Assembly: GCA_018813065.1 (NCBI GenBank)
Contig: JAHJCH010000009.1
Span: 1-56,198, forward strand
Length of the DNA stretch: 56,198 nucleotides
Direction of reading: 5' to 3'
From: Myxococcota bacterium
GTDB lineage: Bacteria > Myxococcota_A > Bradymonadia > UBA7976 > UBA1532
Below, in pieces: positions 25,094 through 33,855 of the stretch (positions within the stretch are counted from its first letter, which is position 1; the number at the start of each line of letters is the position of its first letter). A program made the translations under genes and the position numbers. The notes under the pieces were generated by a model. The model did no database searches. It saw nothing but the letters and a program-made list of their open reading frames with translations, and was not told the DNA's origin.

Positions 25094-28000
25094 TCAGCGG
25101 AGGGGGGGCGAGGCGAGGCGCGTGTCTTGGCGCAGCGCGGCGGGCTTGAGATCAGCGGGCGAGGCGACGCGCGCTCGCCCTCGACCTTGGACGAGGCTAA
25201 AGATCACCGGCACCACCACCAAGGTCAGCGCCGTGGAGGCCAAGAGCCCGCCCATCACCGTGATCGCCATCGGCGCGCGCTGCTCGCCGCCCAGGGAGCG
25301 GGCCAAGGCCACCGGCAGCATCCCCAGGACCATCGCCGCCGTGGTCATCAGGATGGGCCGCAGCCGCACGACGCCCGCCTCAACCAGCGCCGGGATCGTC
25401 TCCATCCCCGTCGCCCGCAGCGTCAGCGTGTAGTCCACCAGCAGCACCGCGTTCTTGGTCACCAGCCCGATGAGCATGATCAGCCCGATCATGGCGAAGA
25501 TGCTCATGTTTAGCCCCATCAGCCACAGCGCGCCGAAGGCCCCGATGGTCGTCAGCGGCAAAGACATCATGATCGTGAACGGGTGAACCCAGCTGTTAAA
25601 CTGCGCGGCCAAGATCAGATAGACGAGGATCATCGCCAAGATGAGCGCCTCGATCATATAGCCCGAGGTCTCCTGCATCGTCTTGGAGCGCCCCCCAAAG
25701 CCTCGGGTGATGTGCGCGGGGACGACCGCCTCGGCCAGCCGCTCGACCTCCGCCATCCCATCGCCGAGGGCGCGGCCATCGAGGTTGGCGCGCACGGTGA
25801 TCTGCCGTGTCTGCGCTTGACGATCAATCTGCGCGGGGCCGCGCCCCTCAGTGACGCGCACGAAGCCGCGCAGATCGACCAGCTCGCTTGTTCGGCTACG
25901 GACCTGGATCGCCTCCAGATCGTTGAGCTGGCGGCGCTCATCGGGGTGCTGGCGCAGGCGGACGCTGAGCCGCTCGCCGTCGATGGGCACCTCGGAGATC
26001 TCCTCGCCGTTGATCAGCGCGCGGATCGTCATGGCGATCTGGGCCACGGGGGCGCCCACGTCGGCGGCGGCCTCTCGGTTGATGGTGATGTTCAGCTCTG
26101 GCTTGCCCTCCGAGAGCGTCGTGTCGAGATCGACGAAGCCGCCCGCCGCCGTCAGCGCCTCGACGAGCGCCGCCGCGGCCTGTGAGAGCGCCGCCAAGTC
26201 AGCGCCTCGGAGGTTGTACTGGATCGTCTTCTCCCCCGCGCCGCCGATGTCGTCGATCTTCTGCACGGTGATCTTGGCGGGGCGGCGATCCCCGATCTTG
26301 TGGCGGGTGTAGCGGATGGCCGCCTCGGTGTCGAAGCCACGATGCGCCTTGTCCACCAGCTCGACGTGCATTGAGCCCTGGTTCACCTGCCCCCGCGCGC
26401 CGCCCCCGACGCGGGTGAAGGTCATCTCCACGCCGGGGATCGCCTTGATCACCCCCCGCAGCCCCTCGCCGAACCGCAGCGTCTCGGCGAGGGGCGCCCC
26501 CGAGGGCAGCTCAAACTCCACGGAGAACTCGCCGCGATCCTCGGGGGGGATGAACTCCACCGAGATAAACCGCAGCAGGTAGAGCGAGGCGCCGAAGGCC
26601 ACCGCCGCGACCATCAAGGTGATCAAGCGGTGGTTGAGCGCGGCGGTGATCTGACGGCGGTAGAGCCGATCAACGAGGTCAAGGGCCCCGCCGATGATCC
26701 GCGAGAGTCGCCCTGGCTGGGCGTGGCCGGGCTTGAGTAAGCGCGAGGCCAGCATGGGCGTGAGGGTCAGCGAGGTGAAGAGGGAGACGGCGACGGCGAA
26801 GCTGACGGTGAGGCCAAACTCAAAGAAGAAGCGGCCGACGATGCCCTTCATGGTGGCGACGGGCACGAAGACGGCGATGATCGCGGCGGTGATCGCCATC
26901 ACGGCCAGGCCGATCTCCGCCGTGGCCTCGCTGGCGGCGCTCATCGGCGCCTTGCCCATCTCAATGTGACGGTGAATGTTCTCAATGACCACGATCGCGT
27001 CGTCGATCAGGATGCCGATGGAGAGCGTCAGCGCCAACATGGTCATGGTGTTAAAGCTGAAGCCCATAAAGTGGATAAAGGCGACGGTGGCGATCACCGA
27101 AGTGGGCAGCGCCAGGGCGCTGATCAGCGTCGCGCGGGGATCGCGGAGGAAGAAGAAGATGATCAGCACCGCCAAGACCGCGCCAAAGAGCAGATCAAAC
27201 TGCACGTCGTTGATCGACGCCTCGATAAAGACGCTGTTGTCGATCGGCGTGCTGATCTGGAGGTCGCCGGGCAGGCCCCGGGCGATCTCCGCCAGGGCGG
27301 CCTTGACCCGATGGGCGACCTCCACGGTGTTGCTGCCCGACTGCTTGATGATCAAGAGGGAGACGGCGGCGCGCCCATCCTGGTTGGAGGCGGAGCGGGC
27401 CTCCTCCTCGCCGTCAATGACCTCGGCGACATCGCTGAGGCGCACGGCGCGCTTGTTCATGTTTAAGAGCACGATGTCGCCCAGCGCCGCGACCCCGCTG
27501 ACCTCGCCCTTGGTCTTGACGGCGTACTCCACGCCGCCGATCTCCAGCCGCCCGCCGGGGATCTCGATGTTCTGCGCGCGCACGGCTTGGGCGACATCGC
27601 TGACGGTGAGGCCATAGCGCTTGAGCGCCTCTCGGCGCACCTGGACCTGGACCTCGCGCTGGCGCCCACCGACGATCTCCACCTCGCCGACGCCGCTGAT
27701 CTGCTGAAGCCGCGCCTTGATGTCCTCCTCGGCGATCTGGGTCAGCGCGCGCAGGGGGCGGGCGCCCGAGAGGGCGATGGAGAGGATCGGGGCGGCGCCG
27801 ACGTCGAACTTCTGGACCAGGGCGGGCTCGACGCCCTGGGGGAGATCGCGCTGGGTGGCGGCGACCTTGTCGCGCACGTCGGTGGCCGCCTCATCGCCGT
27901 CCCGATCCAGCTCAAACTCCATGATGATCTGGCTGACGCTCTCCAAGGAGACGGAGCGCAGCGTCTTGAGGCCCGAGAGGCTGTTGAGGGCCTCCTCTAA

Positions 28001-28198
28001 GGGCGCGCTGATCTGGGTCTCCACCGCGCTGGGATCGGCGCCGGGGTAGACCGTGGTGACGGTGACGACGGGGATGTCCACGTTGGGGAAGAGATCGACG
28101 CCGATGTGTCGGTAGGCCACCGCCCCCGCGACGACCAAGACGATGTTGATCACCACGGCGAAGACGGGGTAGCGGATGCTGAGATCGGCGAGCTTCAT
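25094..28198 (-). CDS. RND multidrug efflux inner-membrane transporter (HAE1 type)
   Basis: The start is ATG 28198, overlapping the adaptor stop (ATGA); the 92 extra codons upstream lie inside the adaptor gene. The product has 1034 residues with the duplicated RND layout of 12 membrane segments and two large periplasmic loops. The proton-relay pair Asp-Asp is in GILIDDAIVVIEN (about 399-400) and the matching lysine in LVTKNAVLLVDY (about 915). This pattern matches AcrB-like HAE1 pumps rather than metal pumps. It exports hydrophobic or amphiphilic compounds together with the adaptor and outer-membrane channel encoded upstream. The amber codon in that channel gene may limit the pump. Confidence 0.94.
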   Translation of the reverse strand: MKLADLSIRYPVFAVVINIVLVVAGAVAYRHIGVDLFPNVDIPVVTVTTVYPGADPSAVETQISAPLEEALNSLSGLKTLRSVSLESVSQIIMEFELDRDGDEAATDVRDKVAATQRDLPQGVEPALVQKFDVGAAPILSIALSGARPLRALTQIAEEDIKARLQQISGVGEVEIVGGRQREVQVQVRREALKRYGLTVSDVAQAVRAQNIEIPGGRLEIGGVEYAVKTKGEVSGVAALGDIVLLNMNKRAVRLSDVAEVIDGEEEARSASNQDGRAAVSLLIIKQSGSNTVEVAHRVKAALAEIARGLPGDLQISTPIDNSVFIEASINDVQFDLLFGAVLAVLIIFFFLRDPRATLISALALPTSVIATVAFIHFMGFSFNTMTMLALTLSIGILIDDAIVVIENIHRHIEMGKAPMSAASEATAEIGLAVMAITAAIIAVFVPVATMKGIVGRFFFEFGLTVSFAVAVSLFTSLTLTPMLASRLLKPGHAQPGRLSRIIGGALDLVDRLYRRQITAALNHRLITLMVAAVAFGASLYLLRFISVEFIPPEDRGEFSVEFELPSGAPLAETLRFGEGLRGVIKAIPGVEMTFTRVGGGARGQVNQGSMHVELVDKAHRGFDTEAAIRYTRHKIGDRRPAKITVQKIDDIGGAGEKTIQYNLRGADLAALSQAAAALVEALTAAGGFVDLDTTLSEGKPELNITINREAAADVGAPVAQIAMTIRALINGEEISEVPIDGERLSVRLRQHPDERRQLNDLEAIQVRSRTSELVDLRGFVRVTEGRGPAQIDRQAQTRQITVRANLDGRALGDGMAEVERLAEAVVPAHITRGFGGRSKTMQETSGYMIEALILAMILVYLILAAQFNSWVHPFTIMMSLPLTTIGAFGALWLMGLNMSIFAMIGLIMLIGLVTKNAVLLVDYTLTLRATGMETIPALVEAGVVRLRPILMTTAAMVLGMLPVALARSLGGEQRAPMAITVMGGLLASTALTLVVVPVIFSLVQGRGRARVASPADLKPAALRQDTRLASPPLR

Positions 28199-29079
28199 CG
28201 CGCCCACTCCGCCTCGACGAAGAGGCCCGGCGAGAGCGCGCCGTCGGGGTTGGGCAGCTCGGCGATGATCGTAAACGCGCGGTTGGCCCCCACGACGGGG
28301 ATGACGCGGGCCACCTTGACCTCCGCGATCCGCGACAGCGCGTCGAGCCGGACCTTGAGGGGATCGCCGACCTTGATCCGCCCCAATAAAGAGGCGGGGG
28401 CCTCCAAGCGCAGCTCCAGCGGATCGATCTGGGCGAGGACGACGACGGGGCTGGGCGGCATCATCGAGATCCACTCCCCCTCGGCCTTGAGCTTGCGGGT
28501 GATCACCCCGGCGTAGGGCGCCGTCAGCGTCGTGTCCTTGAGAGCTTGGCGGGCCATCGCCAGGCTGATCTCCGCCGCCTCCAGGGACACCATGGCCCCC
28601 TCCACGGCGGTCTGCACATCATCCACCTTGGCCTCGGCGATGGCCTGCTTGGCCTGCAAGCCGCCCAGGCGCTTGGCCTCGCGGCGGGCGGCCTTGAGCT
28701 GGATCTGAGCCCCCTTGACGGCGGCCTTGGCTTGGCGCAAGCGCAGGCGAGGCAGGGTGTCATCCAGCGACGCCAGGCGCTGCCCCACCTCGACGCGCTG
28801 GCCCTCCTCGACGCTCAGCGAGGTCAGCAGCCCGCTGCCCTTGCAGGCCAGGGCGCTTTGGCGCAGCGGCGCCGTCTCGCCGGTGAGCGTCGAGGCCCCG
28901 CGCGGCGCCTCAGCGGCGAGGGGCGGGGCTTGAGGCGGGGCTTGAGGCAGGGCTTGAGGCGGGGCTTGAGGCGGGCGCGCCTCGACCGGCAGCGGCGGCA
29001 GCTGATGAACAGGGGGGCTGGCCTCCGCGCAGGCGGTCAGCAAGCAGAGAGCGGTCAGGCGCAGGGGGCGGGTGTTCAT
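28195..29079 (-). CDS. RND efflux periplasmic adaptor (membrane fusion protein), lipoprotein
   Basis: The 294-residue precursor has a lipobox LCLLTAC, then a linker of Pro, Ala and Gln with repeated PPQAP units, then the lipoyl half-motif CKGSGLLTSLSVEEGQRV, an alpha hairpin of Ala/Lys/Gln-rich helices, the second lipoyl half APYAGVITRKLKAEGEWI and a beta-barrel. It joins the pump and the channel across the periplasm. Start and stop overlap with both neighbours by four bases. At the short end for the family, it probably lacks a full membrane-proximal domain. Confidence 0.92.
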   Translation of the reverse strand: MNTRPLRLTALCLLTACAEASPPVHQLPPLPVEARPPQAPPQALPQAPPQAPPLAAEAPRGASTLTGETAPLRQSALACKGSGLLTSLSVEEGQRVEVGQRLASLDDTLPRLRLRQAKAAVKGAQIQLKAARREAKRLGGLQAKQAIAEAKVDDVQTAVEGAMVSLEAAEISLAMARQALKDTTLTAPYAGVITRKLKAEGEWISMMPPSPVVVLAQIDPLELRLEAPASLLGRIKVGDPLKVRLDALSRIAEVKVARVIPVVGANRAFTIIAELPNPDGALSPGLFVEAEWAR

Positions 29080-30419
29080 GGTTGACCTCGGAGCGCTTCG
29101 CCGCGGGCGTAGCGCAGGCTGTTGAGGGCGATGAGGCGGTTGAAGCGGGCTTGGCTCAGGTTGATGCGCGCGCCCGTGAGCGCGGCCTCGGCGGCCAGCA
29201 GCTCGGTGGCGGTGGCCTCGGCGGCCTCAAAGCGCGCCGAGGCCAGGCGCAGGGCCTCCTCCGCTTGGGCCACGGCGGCTTGGGCCACGTCGATGATCTC
29301 CGAGGCGCTCTTAAAGGCGCGCTCGGCCCCCGCGATCTCAAAGAGGATCTGCTGCTTAAGCTGCGCGGCCTCGGCCTCGATCTCCTGGAGCCCCGCCGCC
29401 GCCTCCTCGATCTTGGCGCGGGTGGCGCCCCACTCAAAGGCGGTCCAGCTCAGCGTGACGCCGCCAAAGGCGCTGTCGCTGGCTTGCAGCTCAGAGCCGG
29501 TGGTGTGCTCGTATTGGGCGATGAGGTTGACGCTGGGCAGGTAATCGGCGCGGGCGAGGCGGGCGCGCGTCGAGGCGCCCTCGCCGCGCAGGGTCATGAG
29601 CCGCACCTCCAGGCGACGGCTCAGCGCCGCCTCCGCCGCCGCCGTCGTCAGGGGCGCCTCTAGCCAGGGAGGCAGCGCCTCGATGACCTACACCGGGCGA
29701 CGCACACCCATGGCCAAGCCCAAGGCCAGCCGCGCCGCCTCCACCCCATCGCGCGCGGCCTCTCGGCGCTGAAGCGCGTCGGCCTCGGCCACCTTGAGGC
29801 GCAGGAGATCGTGGTGGTTGACCAAGCCCGCCGCCTTGAGGGCCTCGATCCGCCCCCGCTCCGCTTGGAGGTGCGTCAGGCTGGCCTGCGTGGCCTTGAG
29901 CGCTTGGCGGGCTTGGAGCCCCCGGAGGTAGATCTCGATGATCCCCTTGGTGATCCCACGCGTGGTCAAGGCCCGCTCCAGGCGGCGCGCCTCGATCCCC
30001 TGCCCCCCCAGGGCGGCGCCCAGGTGGATCTTGTAGAGATCCATGAGGGGCTGGGCGAGCTGGACCTTGAAGCTCGTCGTCAGCCGCTGACGGACCTCCA
30101 TCTCGCTGAGGCCGCTGAGGCTGTCGAGGAGCCCCGCCGTGGCCGCCTCATAGGGCGTGGCAGGGGGCGGCAAGGCGCCACCGCCGCCGCCCTCACCCCC
30201 GCCGCCCAGCGTGAGAGTCTGGGCGCTGTCCCAGAGCAAGGCGCTGCCCTCGACGCGCAGCTGTGGTCCATAGCCCGCGGTGAGGCCACGCCGCTGGGCG
30301 ACGGCGGCGCTGATCTTGGCCTCCACGGACCTCACTTGGGGGTGGCGAGCCAAGCCCTCATCGATGGCTTGATCGAGGCTGATCGGGGCGAGGAGCAGGA
30401 GGCTGAGGAGGGCGTTCAT
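29076..30419 (-). pseudogene. TolC-family outer-membrane channel interrupted by an in-frame amber codon
   Basis: Reading from ATG 30419, the frame encodes a signal peptide (MNALLSLLLLAPIS), DQAIDEGLARHPQVRS and a TolC-like first half as far as LALGLAMGVRRPV, where TAG occurs at 29690-29688. The same frame then continues without any other stop through LPPWLEAPLTTAAAEAALS, RLARADYLPSVNL and the second half to TGA at 29078. Both halves and the junction fit a single 446-codon OMF gene. One C-to-T change from CAG (Gln) would explain the stop. It overlaps the adaptor gene by ATGA. It may be a recent mutation, a sequencing error or a read-through site; a working 3' ORF from 29606 alone would not make a channel. 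Confidence 0.85.
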
Positions 30420-30529
30420 CTGGGCTTGCTCGCGGCGCTGCGGCGCCCCAGGGGCGCCGGATATGAAGAATGCGTCATTAAAAAATGAATCACGGTTCAG
30501 GAAAGTAATCGCGCGCCGCGATTTTTCAA

Positions 30530-30595
30530 TGAATATCAATTCAAAAAATAAATAAGCCAATAAAATCAGCACTTTATTTTTTTGAACGCGCGTTC
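30530..30595. promoter_or_regulatory. Candidate TetR operators upstream of the efflux operon
   Basis: The AT-rich gap between tetR and the tolC-like gene holds a perfect 12-base palindrome, GAACGCGCGTTC (30584-30595), flanked by T-runs, and a second inverted repeat TGAAT-N4-ATTCA (30530-30543). Palindromes of the first type suit a TetR-family dimer. Followed by seven T on the plus strand, the first could also end plus-strand transcripts. Confidence 0.5.
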
Positions 30596-30620
30596 TTTTT
30601 TTAGGGCAGGGGCGCGGCGC

Positions 30621-31217
30621 TCAAGGGCGCGGGGTGGCGCCTTGGAGGAAGAGATCGATGATCAGATCGAGGGTGTCGCAGAGGGGCGCGCCAGCCAAGA
30701 GCTGCTGCACCCCCAGGGCTTGGGTCATCCCATCAAAGGCCAACGCCAGCTTAATGGGGGGGACATCCGCTCGGATCTCCCCCCGCGTCATGCCTTCTTC
30801 AAAGATCGTGGCGTAATGATCAATAAACGCCTCTTTGACATCAATTGACTCTGTATTTGGCCGAGAGACATCACTTTGAACGAAATAAGTTAACAATAAC
30901 TGATGATTCTTATTGGCAAAATCCTCAAGTCTGTGCAACGTGACTGACAAGCTCTCTTTTATGCTGATATCCAATGGAAGAGGCACCTCAAGGAGCATAA
31001 TCATCTCCTTCCCGAGATGGTCCATCACGCCCTTAAACAGATCCTCTTTATTGGCAAAGTAGGTGTAGAGGGTGGCGGCGGAGTAGCCTGAGGCGCTGGC
31101 GATGGCGCCCATGGTCGCGCCGTGATAGCCCTCATCGACGAAGACCCGCGCGGCGGCCTCGATGATCTGTGTGCGCTTCCAGTTCAGCTCGGCGGTGGTG
31201 CGCTTGCGTCGGCCCAT
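30621..31217 (-). CDS. TetR/AcrR-family transcriptional regulator
   Basis: The start is ATG 31217 with AGGAG upstream, giving 198 residues. The N-terminal helix-turn-helix is clear: IIEAAARVFVDEGYHGATM then IASASGYSAATLYTYFANKEDL. The C-terminal ligand and dimer domain is variable. It lies directly upstream of, and in the same direction as, the tolC-adaptor-RND operon, so it is the probable repressor, with pump substrates as inducers. The middle of the gene (about 30830-31010) is lower in GC than its ends. Confidence 0.92.
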   Translation of the reverse strand: MGRRKRTTAELNWKRTQIIEAAARVFVDEGYHGATMGAIASASGYSAATLYTYFANKEDLFKGVMDHLGKEMIMLLEVPLPLDISIKESLSVTLHRLEDFANKNHQLLLTYFVQSDVSRPNTESIDVKEAFIDHYATIFEEGMTRGEIRADVPPIKLALAFDGMTQALGVQQLLAGAPLCDTLDLIIDLFLQGATPRP

Positions 31218-31283
31218 GCTCAAGGCTCCTGTGGCTCGTGGCGGCATATCCTAGCCAGATCCAACTCAGGGGCGCGATCTCAA

Positions 31284-32834
31284 TCAGGGCGCGCGGGCGA
31301 CGCGAAAGCCGATGAACACATCGACGCCGTGGGGCTTGGCCTTGCTGCGGGCGTTGACCCGCGCCCGCTCAGGGGGGCTGACGCTGGAGCCGCCGCGCAG
31401 CACCCGCGCCTCGCCCGCCTCGGGGCCGGGGGGATCGACGAGGACGCCGCGTTGGTAGTAGTCCGCCGCGTAGTAATCCTGGCACCACTCCCAGAGGTTG
31501 CCGGAGAGATCATAGATCCCCCAGCCATTGGGCGCCTTGCGGCCCACCGCTTGAGGGCTGGGCGGGCAGTTTTTGTCAAACCAGCCCACGCGGCTGAGGT
31601 CATCGGCGCCGGCGTACTCGAAGCCCTCATCGGCGCGGGCGGCGCGCTCCCACTCCGCCTCGGTGGGCAGACGATAGCCGTCGGCCTTGGGGTTGAGCCG
31701 GACCTCGGGCCGGGCGCCCGGCCCAATGACGTAGGCGGGGCGCAGGCCGCTGAGCTGGGAGAGGGCGTTGCAGAAGCGCGCGGCGTCAAACCAGCTGACC
31801 CGCTCGACAGGGTTGAGCGGCGCGCGATAGCGGCTGGGGTTCTCGCCCATGACCGCGATATAGAGCGCCTGCGTGACGAGGTAGCGTGAGATCAGGTAAG
31901 GGCGGCTGATCTCCACGCGGCGCAGGGGGATCTCATCGCGCGGGGTGCGCCCGCCGATGTCCGCCGAGCCCATCCACGACCGCCCAGCGGGGACGCTCAC
32001 CATGTCGATCAGATCGTGGCCCGGCGGCGGGGTCAGGGCCAGGGGCGTAAAGAAGCGATCCAGGCGCGCGCGCGCCGAGGCCTGGGAGGCGCCCTGGAGC
32101 TGGCGCAGGCCGCGCAGATCCTCATCGACGAGGATCAGATCGCCCTCGGCGAGATCGAGGGCGCGCTTGGCCTCCTCGGCGACGCTCTCCAGCTCCGCCC
32201 GCTCCGCGTTGAGGGCGATGATGTCCTCGCGCTTCTCGGCGAAGACTCGCTGACTCCAGGGCAGGCGGTTGATGATCGTGTTCTTCTGAAGCGCGTTGGC
32301 CTCCAGCAGCGTGTTGGCCTCCTCATAGGTCTCTCGCTGCGCCTGCGCCGTCGCCGCCAGGGCGTCCCGCGCCGCCTGCTTCATCTCGATCTGCCGCTTG
32401 AGGGCGCTGCCTGGTGCTTCAGCGCTGACGGGCTTATCCCCTCGCCCTGCGGCCTTGGCGGCCCAAGCCCCATAGGCGCACAGCAGCGGCGGCTTGAGAT
32501 CGCCCAAGCGCAGCGCATGAGCGATGTCCACCTCGATGAGCTTGAGGCGGCGGGTCTGCGCGCCATCGCTGACGGCCCGCTTCTCATCGGTGTTGTAGAT
32601 CTCGATGAAGGCCTCCAAGGCCCCCTCACGCGACGCGCGGCCCTCCTCGATCCAGGCCAAGGTTTGGGCAAAGTCGCGGGCCACCTCGGCGCGACGCGCC
32701 GCCGCCAGGGGCGCCCACCAAGGCTGCTTCCCTTTGGCGGCGTCCCTCGCCGCCTCGGCCTGCGTCGCCTTGGCCTGCGCCGCCGCCTCCGCCTCGGCTC
32801 GGGCCGCGAGGGCCTCAGCCAGTCGCTCATCCAT
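31284..32834 (-). CDS. Coiled-coil protein with C-terminal SUMF1/FGE-fold domain lacking the catalytic cysteines
   Basis: The 516-residue product starts at ATG 32834 behind GGGAGG. The first 290 residues are Ala/Glu/Arg-rich and mostly helical or coiled-coil. From about 295, MVSVPAGRSWMGSAD starts a SUMF1-type domain, with NPVERVSWFDAARFCNAL, GYRLPTEAEWERAARA, LSGNLWEWCQDYY and VLRGGS. In true formylglycine-generating enzymes two cysteines follow the RGGS motif; here that stretch has none, so sulfatase activation is unlikely. Such domains are often used in bacterial signalling or as ligand-binding modules. No membrane segment is evident. Confidence 0.83.
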   Translation of the reverse strand: MDERLAEALAARAEAEAAAQAKATQAEAARDAAKGKQPWWAPLAAARRAEVARDFAQTLAWIEEGRASREGALEAFIEIYNTDEKRAVSDGAQTRRLKLIEVDIAHALRLGDLKPPLLCAYGAWAAKAAGRGDKPVSAEAPGSALKRQIEMKQAARDALAATAQAQRETYEEANTLLEANALQKNTIINRLPWSQRVFAEKREDIIALNAERAELESVAEEAKRALDLAEGDLILVDEDLRGLRQLQGASQASARARLDRFFTPLALTPPPGHDLIDMVSVPAGRSWMGSADIGGRTPRDEIPLRRVEISRPYLISRYLVTQALYIAVMGENPSRYRAPLNPVERVSWFDAARFCNALSQLSGLRPAYVIGPGARPEVRLNPKADGYRLPTEAEWERAARADEGFEYAGADDLSRVGWFDKNCPPSPQAVGRKAPNGWGIYDLSGNLWEWCQDYYAADYYQRGVLVDPPGPEAGEARVLRGGSSVSPPERARVNARSKAKPHGVDVFIGFRVARAP

Positions 32835-32922
32835 GCACGCCTCCCGAACAAGAGCGCGTTATCTTAGAGCCTTAGGCGGAGGATTTTAAGGGGGATGGAA
32901 CACGCGTTATCCCCCCAAGCGC

Positions 32923-33855
32923 TCAGAGCGTCAGGGCGAGGACCAAGGCGAGGGCGATCACCGAGGCCGACTCCAGCAGCGCGGCGTTGGTGTTGCGATC
33001 GTGATAGATCTCCTTGGCGAGGTTGGCTTTGCCAAGCATGATCTTATCAACAAAGATGCGCCAAATTGGCAGGAGGATAAAGCCAAGCCCCACAAGCACT
33101 GCGAAGTGTGTCATATTCTCTTGCCATCCAATAAAATCCATATGGGCGCCACCCCATAACAATACCCCGAGCGCAACTAAATTGCCGCCAAATGCCATCC
33201 CTGCTGCGGGGTTGCCCCCATATTTAATTCCATCCTTCTCATAGTCGCGCTCTATGGCGTCGTGGATGTCCACAGGCTGAATTACACGATAAATAATGCC
33301 AAAGATCGCCAGTGCGACTTGACCAAGCCCATAAAAAAGCAGCCCGATCAGCAGCTCATGTGCGATGATCTTCTCACGCGTCAGGCCCTCGGGCAAAAAG
33401 TCCGGGTCGATCTGACCACTAAAGGCGCCCGCCAGGACCAGCCCGCTGGCGATGTAGCTGGCGAACAGCATCGCGCCCACCCCCAGGTTACGATCCTTGA
33501 TCAGCTCTTTGCGGTTATTGAACTTGTAGAGGATGACGCGATCGTTGAACCAACCCGAGAACCGCAGCAGCAGCGCGGCGATGATCCCATAGAGGGCGAT
33601 CTCCCCCAAGTCCCAAGCCAAGTCGGCGGGCGTCGCGCCCTTGCTGGGCGTGCTCAACAGGCTGCTGATGACGATGATCAGGCCACCGAGGTAGCCAAAG
33701 ACGGCCACGCCCACGGCGGGGTTGTCGGCCTCGGTCAGCTGCGCGTCGGCGTTAAAGCCCGCCTTGACGCCATAGATCCAACGCCCCAGCAGGAGGAGGG
33801 CCATCGACACCAGGACGCAGCCGCCAGTATAAGCGATCTCTGTGATATTGATCAT
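32923..33855 (-). CDS. DUF350 membrane protein, duplicated
   Basis: The 310-residue protein is nearly all hydrophobic, with about eight membrane segments in two similar halves. The start, FYGVKAGFNADAQL-like GRWIYGVKAGFNADAQLTE, and the end, YHDRNTNAALLESASVIALA, fit DUF350 (UPF0719), as does the internal KDRNLGVGAMLFASYIASG. The role of DUF350 is unknown; it is repeatedly found beside DUF4178 genes (from memory) in suspected membrane-stress modules, and the same order holds here. It is the last gene of a three-gene operon joined by ATGA overlaps. A segment around 33030-33320 is lower in GC. Confidence 0.82.
   Translation of the reverse strand: MINITEIAYTGGCVLVSMALLLLGRWIYGVKAGFNADAQLTEADNPAVGVAVFGYLGGLIIVISSLLSTPSKGATPADLAWDLGEIALYGIIAALLLRFSGWFNDRVILYKFNNRKELIKDRNLGVGAMLFASYIASGLVLAGAFSGQIDPDFLPEGLTREKIIAHELLIGLLFYGLGQVALAIFGIIYRVIQPVDIHDAIERDYEKDGIKYGGNPAAGMAFGGNLVALGVLLWGGAHMDFIGWQENMTHFAVLVGLGFILLPIWRIFVDKIMLGKANLAKEIYHDRNTNAALLESASVIALALVLALTL

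Noticed and set aside
29076..29606. Independent short gene downstream of the tolC-like gene
   Set aside because: It is in the same frame as the upstream half and together they make one OMF protein interrupted by a single TAG.
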